Assembly (NCBI GenBank): GCA_964512635.1
Contig: CAZEJB010000008.1
Coordinates: forward strand, 55,777-119,776
Length of the DNA stretch: 64,000 bases
Source: JADZFO01 sp964512635
Lineage (GTDB): Bacteria; 4484-113; JAFGCY01
Direction: 5' to 3'
Made by a program: the position numbers and the translations under genes. Of the stretch, positions 31,959 through 40,524 are shown one piece after another. Position 1 is the stretch's first letter; each line of letters starts with the position of its first letter. The notes below the pieces were generated by a model. That model saw only the letters and a program-made list of their open reading frames with translations, did no database searches and had not been told where the DNA came from.

Positions 31959-33983
31959 TTATTCCTCGTGAGTCGTGTTGTCGATGACTGTCGCCTCGAA
32001 GTCCTCAAACAGGCCGCGCAGATCGCTGAATCCGGCGCCGCCCGGCTTGAAGGCCGATTTGCTCAGGTCGATGTTGTGCTTGACGTCGATACGGGCGTGG
32101 CAGCCGGCGCAGGTGCGGGTCTCGCCCGGACGCACCATGTTGAACATGCGCTCGCGGACAGCCACCCGGCCCTTGCCGTCAACCAGCTCCCAGGTGATCG
32201 GCGTGTCGGCCGGAATGCGGATCCGGAAGGAGCCGTCCGCGGCCACCGGATACTCGCCGATCATCGGGCCCTGCGACATCGGGGCAAAGTTGCCGTGATC
32301 GAACTCCAGGCGATCCGGGTCGCCGGTCGGGATACCGCGGGTCTTAAGGGCCTGGAACACGCGCACCTTCCAGGGGCCGTCCTCCGGCAGGGGGTGGCCC
32401 TGGCGCATGTCGCCGTTACGGTCGAAGATGTTTTCACAGGCGAACTCGCCCCAGCTTTCAACGCCCGGGCGGATCGTTATGTCGGGGATCACCGGCGGTA
32501 CATCCCTGCGGATCAGCGGGGTGCCGCCGATCTCCCAGATGCCGGCGCCGTCGCAAACCTTGGTCAGCTCGCCGCTGCTGCCGTCCATCACATACAGGCC
32601 GAAGTCCGGCGGCACATCGGCATCATTGCCGTGGTCTTCCCAGACATCCCCCGGTGCATAGCTGACCAGAATGTCGCCGCCTGGCAGCTCCGTCGGGAAC
32701 TTGTAACGGCCCAGCGTGTTCTCCGGGCCGGAGTCAACAATCTCGCGCGGGGTCAGATAGCGATAGGTCGGGAAGTCCGGGTTGCCCAGCGGGTCAACAT
32801 CCAGCACCGCACCGGCGCCGTAATTCTCGTGGTGCGCGCGGCCGATGCCGGGAATGTCAAAGTTGGTGTGCACACACAGCAGGTGGTTGTCAGCCCGCTC
32901 GCGGACGTCGATGAAGCAGTCCACGTTGTCGCGGGCGATGTGGCTGCCAAAGACCGGGAAGGCATCGGTGCCGTCGGGGTCCATGCGCCAGATGGTAAAG
33001 CGGTTGAAACGCGGGCCCTGAATGTTGATGCGCGTGTCCCAGGAGACGAAATAGATCTGTCCGTTGCGCGCCACGATCGGGCTGAAGCAGCCGTCAGATG
33101 CCAGGTGAACCAGACGCTCGGTGCCGGTGAAGGGATCCAGTACAAACATCTGCGGGACTTCGGAGCCGGAGTCATAGAAGTCGCCGACGCCGAAACGCTC
33201 GCTGGTGAACAGGATGCGGCCGTCCGGCAGATAGGTCGGCTCGCCGTCGTCGTACTCGTTGAAGGTCAGCTGGGTCAGGTTCGTGCCGTCGATGTTCATC
33301 TCAAACAGCTCGAGGTCATCGCCGCCGAACTCGCGCATGGTGAACATGATCTTCTTGGCGTCATAGGAAACTTCCAGGTCCTGCATCGGGCGGTCGGTGA
33401 TCGCCAGCAGCTGGGTCAGCGTTCCGTCCGGGTCAAGGCGCATGATCGCCTGCTCCTGGTAGTTCCAGGGGCTCTGCAGGTTGCGGAAAGTCTGCATCGG
33501 GCCGGTCACCCCGGTGGGGTTCTGGCGCACGAAGACTATCGGGCAGGGCAGCACGCCGGGGTCAATGTCCGACACACCCATCGAGACCTTGTTACCACTG
33601 CCGCTTGAAGCTTCGTAGTACACGGCCTCGCCCTTGGCGCCGGCGCCCTGCAGGCTGATGCTTGCCCCGGGCGCCGCTGTGCCAACCTGGCTGCGCGTGC
33701 CCTGCGGGCCAAGGCGCATCAGCTCAGCGTTGCGGTCGACGGATAGGCTCAGGCCGTCGGGGTCGCGCTTGATGCTCGCCACCACTCCCGGCTTCAGATC
33801 ATCAGCGCTGGCACCGTCAACGCGGCCGGTGACAGGAATGCTGCGGCCGACGTTGTTTAGTGCGTCGTCCTGATTATTGTTGGCGTCTCCTGCAGGGGTG
33901 CCGGCCTTATTGCCGGAGCAGGCTGCAAGACCAAGGAGCAGGGCCAGGCTGAACACCCCGGCCACGATTCTGCGGCAAACCAT
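31959..33983 (-). CDS. TolB-like propeller lipoprotein with C-terminal heme motif
   Basis: 674 residues. Lipobox at VFSLALLLGLAAC. The core has PD40/TolB-like repeats (QDLEVSYDAKKIMFTMREFG, LTQLTFNEYDDGEPTYLPDG, RILFTSERFG) and a CxxCH heme-binding motif near the end (TCAGCHA, Cys 625). The layout resembles the family annotated after the alpha subunit of hydrazine synthase (HzsA middle domain), but nothing shows that chemistry here. SD AGGAGG precedes the ATG by six bases. It is the first gene of a two-gene operon with the NHL protein. Probably an envelope redox or binding protein. Confidence 0.8.
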   Translation of the reverse strand: MVCRRIVAGVFSLALLLGLAACSGNKAGTPAGDANNNQDDALNNVGRSIPVTGRVDGASADDLKPGVVASIKRDPDGLSLSVDRNAELMRLGPQGTRSQVGTAAPGASISLQGAGAKGEAVYYEASSGSGNKVSMGVSDIDPGVLPCPIVFVRQNPTGVTGPMQTFRNLQSPWNYQEQAIMRLDPDGTLTQLLAITDRPMQDLEVSYDAKKIMFTMREFGGDDLELFEMNIDGTNLTQLTFNEYDDGEPTYLPDGRILFTSERFGVGDFYDSGSEVPQMFVLDPFTGTERLVHLASDGCFSPIVARNGQIYFVSWDTRINIQGPRFNRFTIWRMDPDGTDAFPVFGSHIARDNVDCFIDVRERADNHLLCVHTNFDIPGIGRAHHENYGAGAVLDVDPLGNPDFPTYRYLTPREIVDSGPENTLGRYKFPTELPGGDILVSYAPGDVWEDHGNDADVPPDFGLYVMDGSSGELTKVCDGAGIWEIGGTPLIRRDVPPVIPDITIRPGVESWGEFACENIFDRNGDMRQGHPLPEDGPWKVRVFQALKTRGIPTGDPDRLEFDHGNFAPMSQGPMIGEYPVAADGSFRIRIPADTPITWELVDGKGRVAVRERMFNMVRPGETRTCAGCHARIDVKHNIDLSKSAFKPGGAGFSDLRGLFEDFEATVIDNTTHEE

Positions 33984-34247
33984 CCTGTCCTCCTGAGAAT
34001 AACCCCGCCGCCGCTGCCCGCGGCGCGAGGCCTATGCCCCAAATCAGTTCGGTGAATCTGCAGTCCTTGCCGGACTGGCCCTAACCTGCCCCGGCCTGCT
34101 GAGATGCGGTCGCAGGGCACCTATGGAGGTATAACAGTCCGGCAACGCGCCCTCCCGGACTTGAACCTTCTTTTAACCTAAAGCAAAGCCGCGCTACACT
34201 AAAAGCGACTCACCCAGGCCGCAGAATACCTGAACCGGGAGTCAAGT

Positions 34248-35057
34248 GTGCACCTGCTGGAACTGGAAACCGGAAGGGCTGCCGGAAACGGCGGCGCTTC
34301 TGCGGCCGCCCACACCTGGCTCGTCTTCCCGGGCTGGGGTGAAGACGAGCGCTGCTGGCAACAGGTGGCCGCCCGGCTGCCAGCCGCGCAGCGCATGTTT
34401 TGCGTCCGCCTGCCCGGCTATGGCCTGCCCGGCGCACCTGTGCCCCTCAGTCTCTATGCATTGATGAACTCACTTGACGAGGCCCAGTCCCTGCTGCCCG
34501 CTGGCCCGCTGTGCTACGCCGGGAACTGCAGCGGCGCCGGGCTGGCCCTGCTGGCCGCCGAGCAGCTTGAGCGGCCCGCAGAGCGCCTGCTGCTGGTCGA
34601 CAGCTTCGCGGCTATGCCGCCCTACTTCCAGCTCCTACTGCGCGGCGCGCTGGGGCGCATCTGTTATCTCGCCGCCTTCGCCAACCCGCTGGGCCGCGGG
34701 GTGACCAACAAGGTCCTCAGCAGTAAACGCAAAACCGAGACCGACATCATGGGCGCCTTTGCCTACAGCAATGAGTGGGTCAACTATCGCTATCTGCAGC
34801 TCTATGGCCAGCTCGGCAAGCTGGAGGACCACACGGCGACAGCGCTGGCGGACGGCGGCGCGCCGGACTTCGTCTATGGCCAGCGCAGTTTCTCGCTGGT
34901 GCGCAAGGCGCTGCCGCGCTGGCAGGCAATGTGGCCGGGACTGCGGGTTCATGAGTTGCCCGGCGTGGGCCATCTGGCTGTGCAGGAAGCGCCGGAGCGG
35001 ATCGCGGCGATCATGGTGGGTAGCGCCGCGTCAGCGCCGCTGAGCACTGCGCACTAG
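34248..35057 (+). CDS. Alpha/beta hydrolase with cysteine at the nucleophile position
   Basis: 269 residues of the alpha/beta-hydrolase fold (BioH/thioesterase-like): oxyanion region LVFPGWGEDERCWQQV, nucleophile elbow GNCSGAGLAL, acid in the AFAYSN...-RLLLVD region and terminal HELPGVGHLAVQEAPE with the catalytic His. In the elbow the residue that is normally Ser (GxSxG) is Cys. Cys nucleophiles occur in dienelactone hydrolase. The start is GTG 34248 with GGGAG upstream; TACACT at about 34194 is a possible -10. Substrate unknown; monocistronic, divergent from the heme operon. Confidence 0.8.
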   Translation: MHLLELETGRAAGNGGASAAAHTWLVFPGWGEDERCWQQVAARLPAAQRMFCVRLPGYGLPGAPVPLSLYALMNSLDEAQSLLPAGPLCYAGNCSGAGLALLAAEQLERPAERLLLVDSFAAMPPYFQLLLRGALGRICYLAAFANPLGRGVTNKVLSSKRKTETDIMGAFAYSNEWVNYRYLQLYGQLGKLEDHTATALADGGAPDFVYGQRSFSLVRKALPRWQAMWPGLRVHELPGVGHLAVQEAPERIAAIMVGSAASAPLSTAH

Positions 35058-35153
35058 CAGGCTGCCAGTAACACAACGCAGTTGCCGAGGCCTGTGCTAA
35101 ATCTATCTGTGCAAGGCGCGGACAGCGTCAGCACAAATTCGCAGGAGCAAGGC

Positions 35154-36065
35154 ATGGCGGCAGGAAAGACAGGCGCAGCAGCAGCAAAGACGGCGGTTAA
35201 GACGGCAGTAAAGTCCGCCGCGAAGACGGCAGCGAAGACAGCAGCAAAGTCGGCGACTAAGACAACAGGCAAAGCTGCCGCAAAGACTGCTGTGGCGGCC
35301 GCTCCCTTTGCGGGCTTCAGCAAAGCGACTCTGGCCTTCTATAAGGGCATCGCGGCGAACAACAAGCTTGAGTGGTTCACCGAGCACCGCGACGAGTACA
35401 TCGCGAACGTGATCACGCCGGCCCAGGCCCTGGTCAATGAGCTCGGCCCAAGGCTGCAGAAGATCAGTCCCGGCATCGGCTTCCACCCCGACTTCAACGG
35501 CAAGGGCAGCATCAAGAAGATCCAGACCGACCGGCGCTTCAACCCTGACCGCACGCCCTACAAGACCTGGCTGGACATCATGTTCTGGGAAGGGCCGGCG
35601 CCGGTGAAGAAGGAGAACCCGGCCTTTTATATCCGTCTGACGGAGAAGAGCCTCGGCATCGCCTGCGGCGCGATGTACTTCGAGAAGAACATGGTCAAGG
35701 CCTGGCGCGAGGCGGTGCTGGACAAGAAGCTGGGCCCTGAGCTGGACAGTATCGTGAAGAAGCTGACCGGCGGCCAAAGTGCATCCGCCAAGAGCGCATC
35801 CGCCAAAAATGCACCCGCGAAGAGCGCATCCGGGGGCGGCTATCAGATCTATGCCGAGAGCCTCAAGCAGCTTCCGCGCGGCGTGGATGCAACGCACCCG
35901 CTGGCGGAATACACGAAGTACGAGTCATTCTGCCTGGTGCGCGAGACGCCGCACCCCAAGGAGCTGTTCAGCGCCGGCTTCATCGCCTGGTGCGAGGCGA
36001 GCTTCAAGGAACTGCTGCCGCTGCACCAGTGGCTGCTGAAGGTGTATCAGAAGGCGTATTCGTAA
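35154..36065 (+). CDS. DUF2461 (TIGR02453) protein with histone-H1-like N-terminal tail
   Basis: 303 residues. Residues about 45-303 match DUF2461: ATLAFYKGIAANNKLEWFTEHRDEY, FNGKGSIKKIQTDRRFNPDR, PYKTWLDIMFW and GACGAMYF-like LGIACGAMYF. This family is found in bacteria and fungi and has no defined activity. Before it comes a Lys/Ala-rich tail of AAK/AVK repeats (KTAVKTAVKSAAKTAAK), and a second short Ser-Ala-Lys run (SAKSASAKNAPAKSASG) lies in the middle. Such tails bind DNA in bacterial H1-like proteins. ATG 35154 has GGAG seven bases upstream; the frame from 35082 is longer but unsupported. Confidence 0.85.
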   Translation: MAAGKTGAAAAKTAVKTAVKSAAKTAAKTAAKSATKTTGKAAAKTAVAAAPFAGFSKATLAFYKGIAANNKLEWFTEHRDEYIANVITPAQALVNELGPRLQKISPGIGFHPDFNGKGSIKKIQTDRRFNPDRTPYKTWLDIMFWEGPAPVKKENPAFYIRLTEKSLGIACGAMYFEKNMVKAWREAVLDKKLGPELDSIVKKLTGGQSASAKSASAKNAPAKSASGGGYQIYAESLKQLPRGVDATHPLAEYTKYESFCLVRETPHPKELFSAGFIAWCEASFKELLPLHQWLLKVYQKAYS

Positions 36066-36068
36066 CCT

Positions 36069-36383
36069 TGGATTTGTAGGGGCGTGGGCTTGTCCCCGCC
36101 CGGCTGTTTGAACCTGTAGGGGCGGACCTTGTGTCCGCCCGTCTTTGTAGGGGCGGCGTACAGTCGCCGCCCGTCTTTGTAGGGCGTGGGCTTGTCCCCG
36201 CCCGTCTTTGTAGGACATGGGCTTGTCCCCGCCCGGCTCTTTGAATCTGTAAAGGGCGGACCTTGTGTCCGGCCTTTTTTGTAGGGGCGGGATAGAATTC
36301 CCGCCCTCTTCGCCATGAGCACCAGGGCGGGGATGCTTGCCCGCCCCCTCAGGATAGATACGCCTGGCCATGCCTGGCGCTCC
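36069..36383. repeat. GTAGGGGCG palindrome cluster, copy 1
   Basis: Seven to eight units of about 30-38 bp, each with TTTGTAGGGGCG, a palindrome and a CGCCC end (for example GGGCTTGTCCCCGCCC, GGACCTTGTGTCCGCC, GGCGTACAGTCGCC). Segment 36116-36383 is repeated in direct orientation at 39725-39961. Ends with GATAGATACGCC and CATGCCTGGCGCTCC. Confidence 0.9.
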
Positions 36384-36632
36384 TAGCAGCAGCGCGACCA
36401 AAGGTCCGCGCCTCTCTTGTTTCGCGACCATCTGAGCCTCCAGATTGCCGCCCCCCTGCGCCTGTGTTGGCGCGGCCCTCACAGAACCAGGTGCTTTCTT
36501 TAGCTAATCCGATGAATATCCAGTCGGCGTCGGCCACTGCCCGCAAACGCGGGTATAGTTTTCTTGTACGGCTGTGAAAGAGACGTACGGCTGTGATAAG
36601 AGATCAGCAATAACTGTTTTGGGAGGTCTTCG

Positions 36633-36674
36633 ATGAACAGGATGGTCATGAGAGTACTCTCTCTCTCTCTCTAG
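36633..36674 (+). CDS. Truncated leader of the subtilase: MNRMVMRVLSLSL then stop
   Basis: ATG 36633 has an excellent Shine-Dalgarno (GGGAGG, six bases upstream) and opens a basic, then hydrophobic peptide that runs through the CT tract and ends at TAG 36672-36674. Loss of one CT unit or gain of two would join it to the downstream lipoprotein protease frame, giving MNRMVMRVLSLSLAMLGLTL and MFSCGG as a normal lipoprotein signal. So this is the true start of that gene, at present out of frame. Confidence 0.7.
   Translation: MNRMVMRVLSLSL
36657..36672. repeat. (CT)8 simple-sequence tract in signal-peptide codons
   Basis: Eight CT units between the SD-led ATG and the protease body. Dinucleotide tracts of this type are prone to slipped-strand mispairing and act as on/off switches in phase-variable surface genes. 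Confidence 0.9.
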
Positions 36675-36676
36675 CA

Positions 36677-38494
36677 ATGCTGGGCTTAACGCTCATGTTC
36701 TCCTGCGGCGGCGCTTCAACGTCTCGCCTGCAGGCGCGGAGTGCAATCCCCGATACACCTGCCCCGGGCGGCAGTGTCACCGATGGCAGTGCCGGTCGAA
36801 GCGCCGGCGATGTCCAGATGAACGACGGCGGCTTCAACGGCGGCGAAGGCGGCGGCGGCGAGAGTCTGATGGGCGGACCGGGCGGGATCTACGATGAAAC
36901 CGTAGATTGGCCCATAGTTTCTTTTACCGATCCACGCGATGGCAGCACCTATGACATCGTGGACGGTCGCGTAATTGTGACCTTCCTCAACCAGCCCGTG
37001 TATCCCGTGGTGGACGACAACTATTTTGACGTGCCGCGTCTGCCGATTGACCCCTATTACACCCAGTTGCAACAATCCGGCTTCGCCACACCACCTTCCG
37101 GCGATCCAGCGGTAGCCGCATTCGTGGCTACTGAGAGCCTGGTTGTCATTTCCGAGTGGTGGTCTGTATCGGCGCTGGCCGCTATCCTGCCACCAGGCCA
37201 GACTGTCGCCGACGCGGTGGCAAGTTGGCCGCATGACTACCCCGCCTTGATCATGTCGGTAGATCCTGACATTGTGCAAAGAAGTGATGTTTTGCCACCT
37301 GTTGGCACCAATCCTGACGACGACCGCTTTGCGTCGATTTCCGCGGACCCATACGACTGGCAGTACGCTGTTCGCCGTGCCGCGGCCCAGGACATCAACA
37401 TCCAAAATGTCTGGGATGTCATGGTCGACGGCAACCATGAGCAGGAGAGCAGCAGCTACCAGGGCATCTACGTTGCGGTGATGGACACAGGCGTTGACTA
37501 TGACACCGGCATCAGCCTCGGCGCACCAGTCAACCAGGACCTAGTTCGCAACTCGGCGGAGTACGGCTGCAATGTGGGTGAAGACAAGAAAAACAGCACG
37601 ACATTCAAGCTGCGGACTCTTGAAGGTGGCGAACCCTGGCAGTGGCAGCAGGACAAGAGCGCCAACTACGCCAAAGCAATCGGACATGCTACCTGTGTAG
37701 CAGGGATCATCAGTGCTGACGTCAACAACGACCCCAACACCACTGAGGATAACCGCGACATTGCGGGGGTTGCCTACAACCCGCGCTACTTCCCGGTCGC
37801 CATGAAAGTCGATGTCAGAGTGGACTCGGAGGGCAACCCCGGCAGCTCACATTCAACAATCACAGTGCTTAACGCCTACACCGCAATCGGACTGGTCAAA
37901 GGCGTCTACACGAAGGCCTCTGAAGGCTTTCCCGCAAACATGTATGTTCCCAACTATAACATCGAGGTTGTGAACTGCAGCTTTGGACATTTGGGCAGGG
38001 TCGGCGCGGCCGAGCAGCTGCACCTGGACATTCTGGGTAACAAGATGCTCTTTGTCGCCAGCAGTGGGAATGGCGCAAACGACGGCTCTTACACCAATGG
38101 CGAGAACATCTACACAAAGTTTCCGGCCAAACACGCTAAGGCAATCGGCGTGACTGAGCACAACGCCTCCGGCCAGCGGACGTTTGGATTTTTTGGCTCA
38201 GAGACCGACATCGCCGCCCCTGGAGTTTACTGCTGGACCTGCGATATGCAAGGCAATAACAGCTATGGACAACCACTTGGATACAGCAGCAAAGCAACGA
38301 CGCAGTTCAGCGGTACATCCGCCTCATCTCCTTACGTTGCTGGCGTTGCAGCTATTGTCACTGGGAGGTTCAACCTCAACCCATCGCTGATTCGGCACCT
38401 GATTGTGACCAACGAGCGGTCTATGGATGGTGTTGACACGGAGAATGAACTAGCCAATGTTGATGCCGTTGACGCGTTCAACGCAATGTACTAG
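36677..38494 (+). CDS. Subtilisin-like (S8) serine protease, lipoprotein, out of frame with its start
   Basis: 605 residues from ATG 36677, which leaves the basic n-region and SD in another frame; with the CT tract corrected the protein would start at 36633. The S8 catalytic triad is present: Asp in YVAVMDTGVDYD, His in IGHATCVAGIISADV (HATC replaces HGTH) and Ser in FSGTSASSPYVAGVAA. The N-terminal 200 residues form a Gly-rich linker and an inhibitor-like propeptide. It would be an envelope-bound protease. Two small lipoproteins follow within 13 bases and may be its partners. The gene is AT-richer than the core genes and lies in the repeat-bracketed island. Confidence 0.85.
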   Translation: MLGLTLMFSCGGASTSRLQARSAIPDTPAPGGSVTDGSAGRSAGDVQMNDGGFNGGEGGGGESLMGGPGGIYDETVDWPIVSFTDPRDGSTYDIVDGRVIVTFLNQPVYPVVDDNYFDVPRLPIDPYYTQLQQSGFATPPSGDPAVAAFVATESLVVISEWWSVSALAAILPPGQTVADAVASWPHDYPALIMSVDPDIVQRSDVLPPVGTNPDDDRFASISADPYDWQYAVRRAAAQDINIQNVWDVMVDGNHEQESSSYQGIYVAVMDTGVDYDTGISLGAPVNQDLVRNSAEYGCNVGEDKKNSTTFKLRTLEGGEPWQWQQDKSANYAKAIGHATCVAGIISADVNNDPNTTEDNRDIAGVAYNPRYFPVAMKVDVRVDSEGNPGSSHSTITVLNAYTAIGLVKGVYTKASEGFPANMYVPNYNIEVVNCSFGHLGRVGAAEQLHLDILGNKMLFVASSGNGANDGSYTNGENIYTKFPAKHAKAIGVTEHNASGQRTFGFFGSETDIAAPGVYCWTCDMQGNNSYGQPLGYSSKATTQFSGTSASSPYVAGVAAIVTGRFNLNPSLIRHLIVTNERSMDGVDTENELANVDAVDAFNAMY

Positions 38495-38506
38495 CAGGAG
38501 GGAAGG

Positions 38507-38995
38507 ATGTTTAGATGCGACTTGGTTGTCGGTTTGCTTGCCGTGACGCTGTCACTTACCATTTGCGCTTGTGACGTAAGTGGTGGGCCGCCACAAGGTA
38601 ACGATCCTATTGATCTGCAACGACTTGCGGATGTCGATGCGTGGGCGATCACTCCGTCCGGCCCGGACAGTAGGAATCTCCACGGACCCGTGCCGCGTGA
38701 GGTCGGGGTGGTGCTGGGCTTCCAGGGTCATCTGTCTGATGTAGGAACAGTAAAGCAACAGATTTCCCGCTTCGAGATCAACTGGGGCGACGGCGGGGGC
38801 TGGGTCGATGTGACCGCCGAGGCTTACGAGTGGGACTACGTCTGGGGCGACGGAGTCGACCCGGCTCATATCAGCCGCCACACCTACACGTTGCCAGGCA
38901 CCTACGGCATCACCGGGCGGGTTACCTTCCGTAAGGATGGCGAGGTGGTTGTGGCGTCAAACACTGAAACTGTGGTAGTTAGCGCGGCGCCTTGA
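38507..38995 (+). CDS. PKD-like lipoprotein 1
   Basis: 162 residues with a signal (LLAVTLSLTICAC, possible lipid Cys 22). The rest is one PKD-like beta domain: FEINWGDGGGWVDVTAEAYEW and HTYTLPGTYGITGRVTF give the WGDG and HxYxxPGTY signatures. Such domains mediate protein or glycan contact. GGAGGGAAGG precedes the ATG; the gene is 13 bases after the protease stop, so cotranscribed. Paralogous in design to the next gene. Confidence 0.75.
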   Translation: MFRCDLVVGLLAVTLSLTICACDVSGGPPQGNDPIDLQRLADVDAWAITPSGPDSRNLHGPVPREVGVVLGFQGHLSDVGTVKQQISRFEINWGDGGGWVDVTAEAYEWDYVWGDGVDPAHISRHTYTLPGTYGITGRVTFRKDGEVVVASNTETVVVSAAP

Positions 38996-39122
38996 CATGC
39001 GCGCCAAGCATGCATCTCGGCGGGAGGGCGCAGGTTCACCCGCCGGGCTAATCCTCCTGGCTTCAAAAACAAGGGTCGGCTCAATGTCGAGAAGGCCATG
39101 GACGGGAATTAGGAAGAAGAGA

Positions 39123-39632
39123 GTGTCAAGCAACAACCCAAGTCATCGCAAAGCTGCCGCATATCGCATCGCGGCTGTGGCGCTGCTGCTGCTCTGCGCC
39201 TGTACTGCCGCAGGCTGCAAGTCTGAAGGCGGGACTACTCTTGAAATCCTCCGACGTTACTCCATTGTGGGAGTGATTGCGGCAGGCAATGCAGAGCAAT
39301 TGAACAGCAATGAAGTGGTGGGCGCCGTGCCAGTGAGCATAGAGGCAGGCTACTCTTACGGATTAGGGGAAGCAGATCGCGGAAGGACGAATCTGAGGTC
39401 GATTGTAAAGGTCGAGATTAACTTTGGCGATTCCCCACTGTGGATTGACTGTACATCTGAATCACACGCGCATTGGCGGGGCGACCCGCCGCCCGCGCAG
39501 AGCAACTTCGACCACACCTATACGCAGCCTGGGGAGTTTCTGGTGGAAGTGCGCCTTACATTCTGGGATGGCGAGGTCTTGAATAGCCTGAACAAGTGCA
39601 AGGTCACAGTGTCGCCTCCTGCAGGTGCCTAG
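39123..39632 (+). CDS. PKD-like lipoprotein 2
   Basis: 169 residues from GTG 39123 (AGGAAGAAGAG upstream); ATG 39084 or 38997 are other options. Lipobox ALLLLCACTAAGC. The mature part has a PKD-like pattern: VKVEINFGDSPLWIDCTSES and FDHTYTQPGEFLVEVRLTFW, like the preceding gene. The two may sit at the surface with the protease. Its stop is followed by the second copy of the repeat cluster. Confidence 0.7.
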   Translation: MSSNNPSHRKAAAYRIAAVALLLLCACTAAGCKSEGGTTLEILRRYSIVGVIAAGNAEQLNSNEVVGAVPVSIEAGYSYGLGEADRGRTNLRSIVKVEINFGDSPLWIDCTSESHAHWRGDPPPAQSNFDHTYTQPGEFLVEVRLTFWDGEVLNSLNKCKVTVSPPAGA

Positions 39633-39650
39633 TAGGTCTGAGTCCCGGTA

Positions 39651-39961
39651 AGTGGAGGGCGGGCATGGAGGCCCGCCGGTTCTTAACCGCAAGAGCCCTT
39701 GGACCCAAAGTCCGCCCGTCTTCATAGGGGCGGACCTTGTGTCCGCCCTTCTTTGTAGGGGCGGCGCACAGTCGCCGCCCGTCATTGTAGGGGCGTGGGC
39801 TTGTCCCCGCCCTGCTGTCTGAATCTGTATGGGCGGACCTTGTGTCCGGTCTTTTTTGTAGGGGCGGGATAGAATTCCCGCCCTCTTCGCAATGAGCACA
39901 AGGGCGGGGATGCTACCCCGCCCCTACAGGATAGATACGCCAGGCCATGCCTGGCGCTCCT
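39651..39961. repeat. GTAGGGGCG palindrome cluster, copy 2
   Basis: Direct-orientation copy of the cluster at 36116-36383, with the units in the same order (GGACCTTGTGTCCGCC, GGCGCACAGTCGCC, GGGCTTGTCCCCGCC, GGGATAGAATTCCCGCC) and the same GATAGATACGCC/CATGCCTGGCGCTCC end, but one unit fewer. Together they bracket the subtilase island. Confidence 0.9.
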
Positions 39962-40046
39962 ACTGAGTCTTACTATCTGTTATAGTAGCTCTGCGGTTAA
40001 ACAGAGTGCCAGCCTGGCACGTCTAGCCGCCATGAACGGAGCGCGC

Positions 40047-40469
40047 ATGAAGAAGGATCAGAAGAACAGCGACCCCAAGCAGTCCAGCGCCAAGCAGTCC
40101 TCGCTGGGCCCCTTGCAGCAGGCGGTGCTGGACCATATCCTCGAGCACCCCGGCTGCACGGTGCGCGAGGTGCTTGACGCGCTGAACGCGTCGAGCGGGC
40201 AGAACTATGCCTACACCACGATCCAGACCGTCTGCGACGCGCTGCACGGCAAGAAGCTGCTGGCCCGCCGCCGGGTCAAGCTGGCCTTCCACTACAGCGC
40301 GCGCGAGACACGCGGCAGCCTGATTACCCAGGGCATCAGTGAGCTGCTGGCGCGCTTCAAGAGCGAACCCGCGCCGGTGGCCTCCAGCCTGGTCGATGCG
40401 CTGGAAGCCGACGCCCCGGAGCAGCTTGAAGCCCTGATCGCCGAGCTGCGCCAGCGCGGCAAGGTCTAG
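40047..40469 (+). CDS. BlaI/MecI/CopY-family repressor
   Basis: 140 residues. Winged helix: LGPLQQAVLDHILEHPGCTV, REVLDALNASSGQNYAYTTIQTVCDALHGKKLL and RRRVKLAFHYSA, followed by a dimerising helical tail. Proteins of this family repress a resistance or housekeeping operon and are cleaved when a cognate M56 sensor protease (the next gene) signals. ATG 40047 has GGAG seven bases upstream. No beta-lactamase gene is nearby, so the signal and targets are unknown. Confidence 0.9.
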   Translation: MKKDQKNSDPKQSSAKQSSLGPLQQAVLDHILEHPGCTVREVLDALNASSGQNYAYTTIQTVCDALHGKKLLARRRVKLAFHYSARETRGSLITQGISELLARFKSEPAPVASSLVDALEADAPEQLEALIAELRQRGKV

Positions 40470-40524
40470 CCTTTTCGCCGCCCTGTCTGTGAGCAATCTG
40501 GCATACTAAGAGCGCAGGGGAACG

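Noticed and set aside
36069..36383. Clustered repeats as a CRISPR array.
   Set aside because: Units are contiguous palindromes with no unique spacers and no cas genes; the same units occur singly in many gaps.
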